Shown here: positions 63,943 through 64,000 of the stretch, piece after piece | How positions within the stretch are numbered: position 1 is the stretch's first letter | Layout: each line of letters starts with the position of its first letter | From: Protaetiibacter mangrovi | GTDB taxonomy: Bacteria > Actinomycetota > Actinomycetes > Actinomycetales > Microbacteriaceae | Direction of reading: 5' to 3' | NCBI RefSeq assembly: GCF_024752305.1 | Contig: NZ_JANTHX010000007.1 | Coordinates: 123,963 to 187,962 of the forward strand | Length of the DNA: 64,000 bases | The notes under the pieces: generated by a model | Database searches by the model: none | The model's input: only the letters and a program-made list of their open reading frames with translations | Told to the model about the DNA's origin: nothing | Program-made: the position numbers and the translations under genes

Positions 63943-64000
63943 TGGTACGGGATGGTGTCTAGCGCCCACCGGCGCCGAGACGGCGCCGGGAACCGGGTGC

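Overview
The window is a chromosomal segment of a high-GC Gram-positive actinobacterium, most probably a member of the Microbacteriaceae. The reasons are the very high GC content, the frequent GTG starts, the dense 4-nt ATGA/GTGA gene overlaps, a helicase/secretion-type Tad pilus cluster, Rv2578c- and Rv3654c-type proteins, and a topoisomerase I with a basic tail instead of zinc fingers. The family assignment is an inference; no rRNA gene is present. I see no prophage, transposase gene, CRISPR array or plasmid gene.

Layout. 1-2.0 kb: the end of a riboflavin operon (ribE fragment, ribBA, ribH). 2.0-2.5 kb: a deazaflavin-type nitroreductase. 2.6-22.1 kb: a large acyl-CoA catabolic island. Its left operon on the minus strand encodes an acyl-CoA dehydrogenase, thiolase, alcohol dehydrogenase, 3-hydroxyacyl-CoA dehydrogenase and MaoC hydratase. 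It is divergent from a QsdR-type TetR regulator and a thioesterase, across a perfect inverted repeat. Next comes a plus-strand operon of an APH-type kinase, an ACAD10/11-type dehydrogenase and an acyl-CoA ligase. After it lie a five-gene Liv-type ABC importer, an SDR/TetR/quinone-oxidoreductase/SDR operon and a beta-lactamase-fold esterase. Four copies of one 20-bp palindromic operator sit at the promoters of the right-hand part of this island. 22.1-24.7 kb: an ABC-2 exporter. 24.8-25.6 kb: a lipoprotein. 25.7-27.8 kb: a small HTH protein and an ABC half-exporter behind tandem palindromes. 27.9-32.1 kb: an operon of nicotinamidase, MMPL transporter and succinate-semialdehyde dehydrogenase. 32.1-35.9 kb: DacB, a Gfo/Idh/MocA oxidoreductase, a CAP-domain exported protein and tRNA-Thr. 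35.9-42.0 kb: a lipoprotein peptidase, holB, tmk and topA. 42.0-44.9 kb: the Tad pilus genes. 45.3-51.6 kb: acs, ridA, a 54-aa DUF4177 protein missed by length filters, a bifunctional PASTA penicillin-binding protein, a metallophosphoesterase and tRNA-Pro. 51.7-60.9 kb: tdk, an orphan response regulator, a radical SAM gene with a LexA box, an ABC-F ATPase, a metallo-beta-lactamase-fold/TetR pair, mqo, a membrane protein/MerR pair and asd. 61.1-63.9 kb: an SPFH / double-zinc-ribbon / small membrane protein operon.

How the genes may work together. The most interesting unit is the catabolic island. A kinase next to an acyl-CoA dehydrogenase with the ADGPDEVH signature is the pair used to remove a gamma-hydroxyl group from 4-hydroxyacyl-CoAs (ACAD10/11 in animals, LvaA/LvaC in Pseudomonas). 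Here that pair sits with a ligase, hydratase, 3-hydroxyacyl-CoA dehydrogenase and thiolase. It also lies beside a QsdR-type regulator, a family linked to gamma-lactone catabolism in Rhodococcus. I therefore propose a self-contained gamma-lactone / 4-hydroxy-acid degradation route with its own importer and two interlocked TetR circuits. Two intergenic copies of a TAGACATGTCTA-plus-hairpin repeat (27.8 and 63.9 kb) and a perfect 29-bp inverted repeat (12.5 kb) are further unexplained structures.
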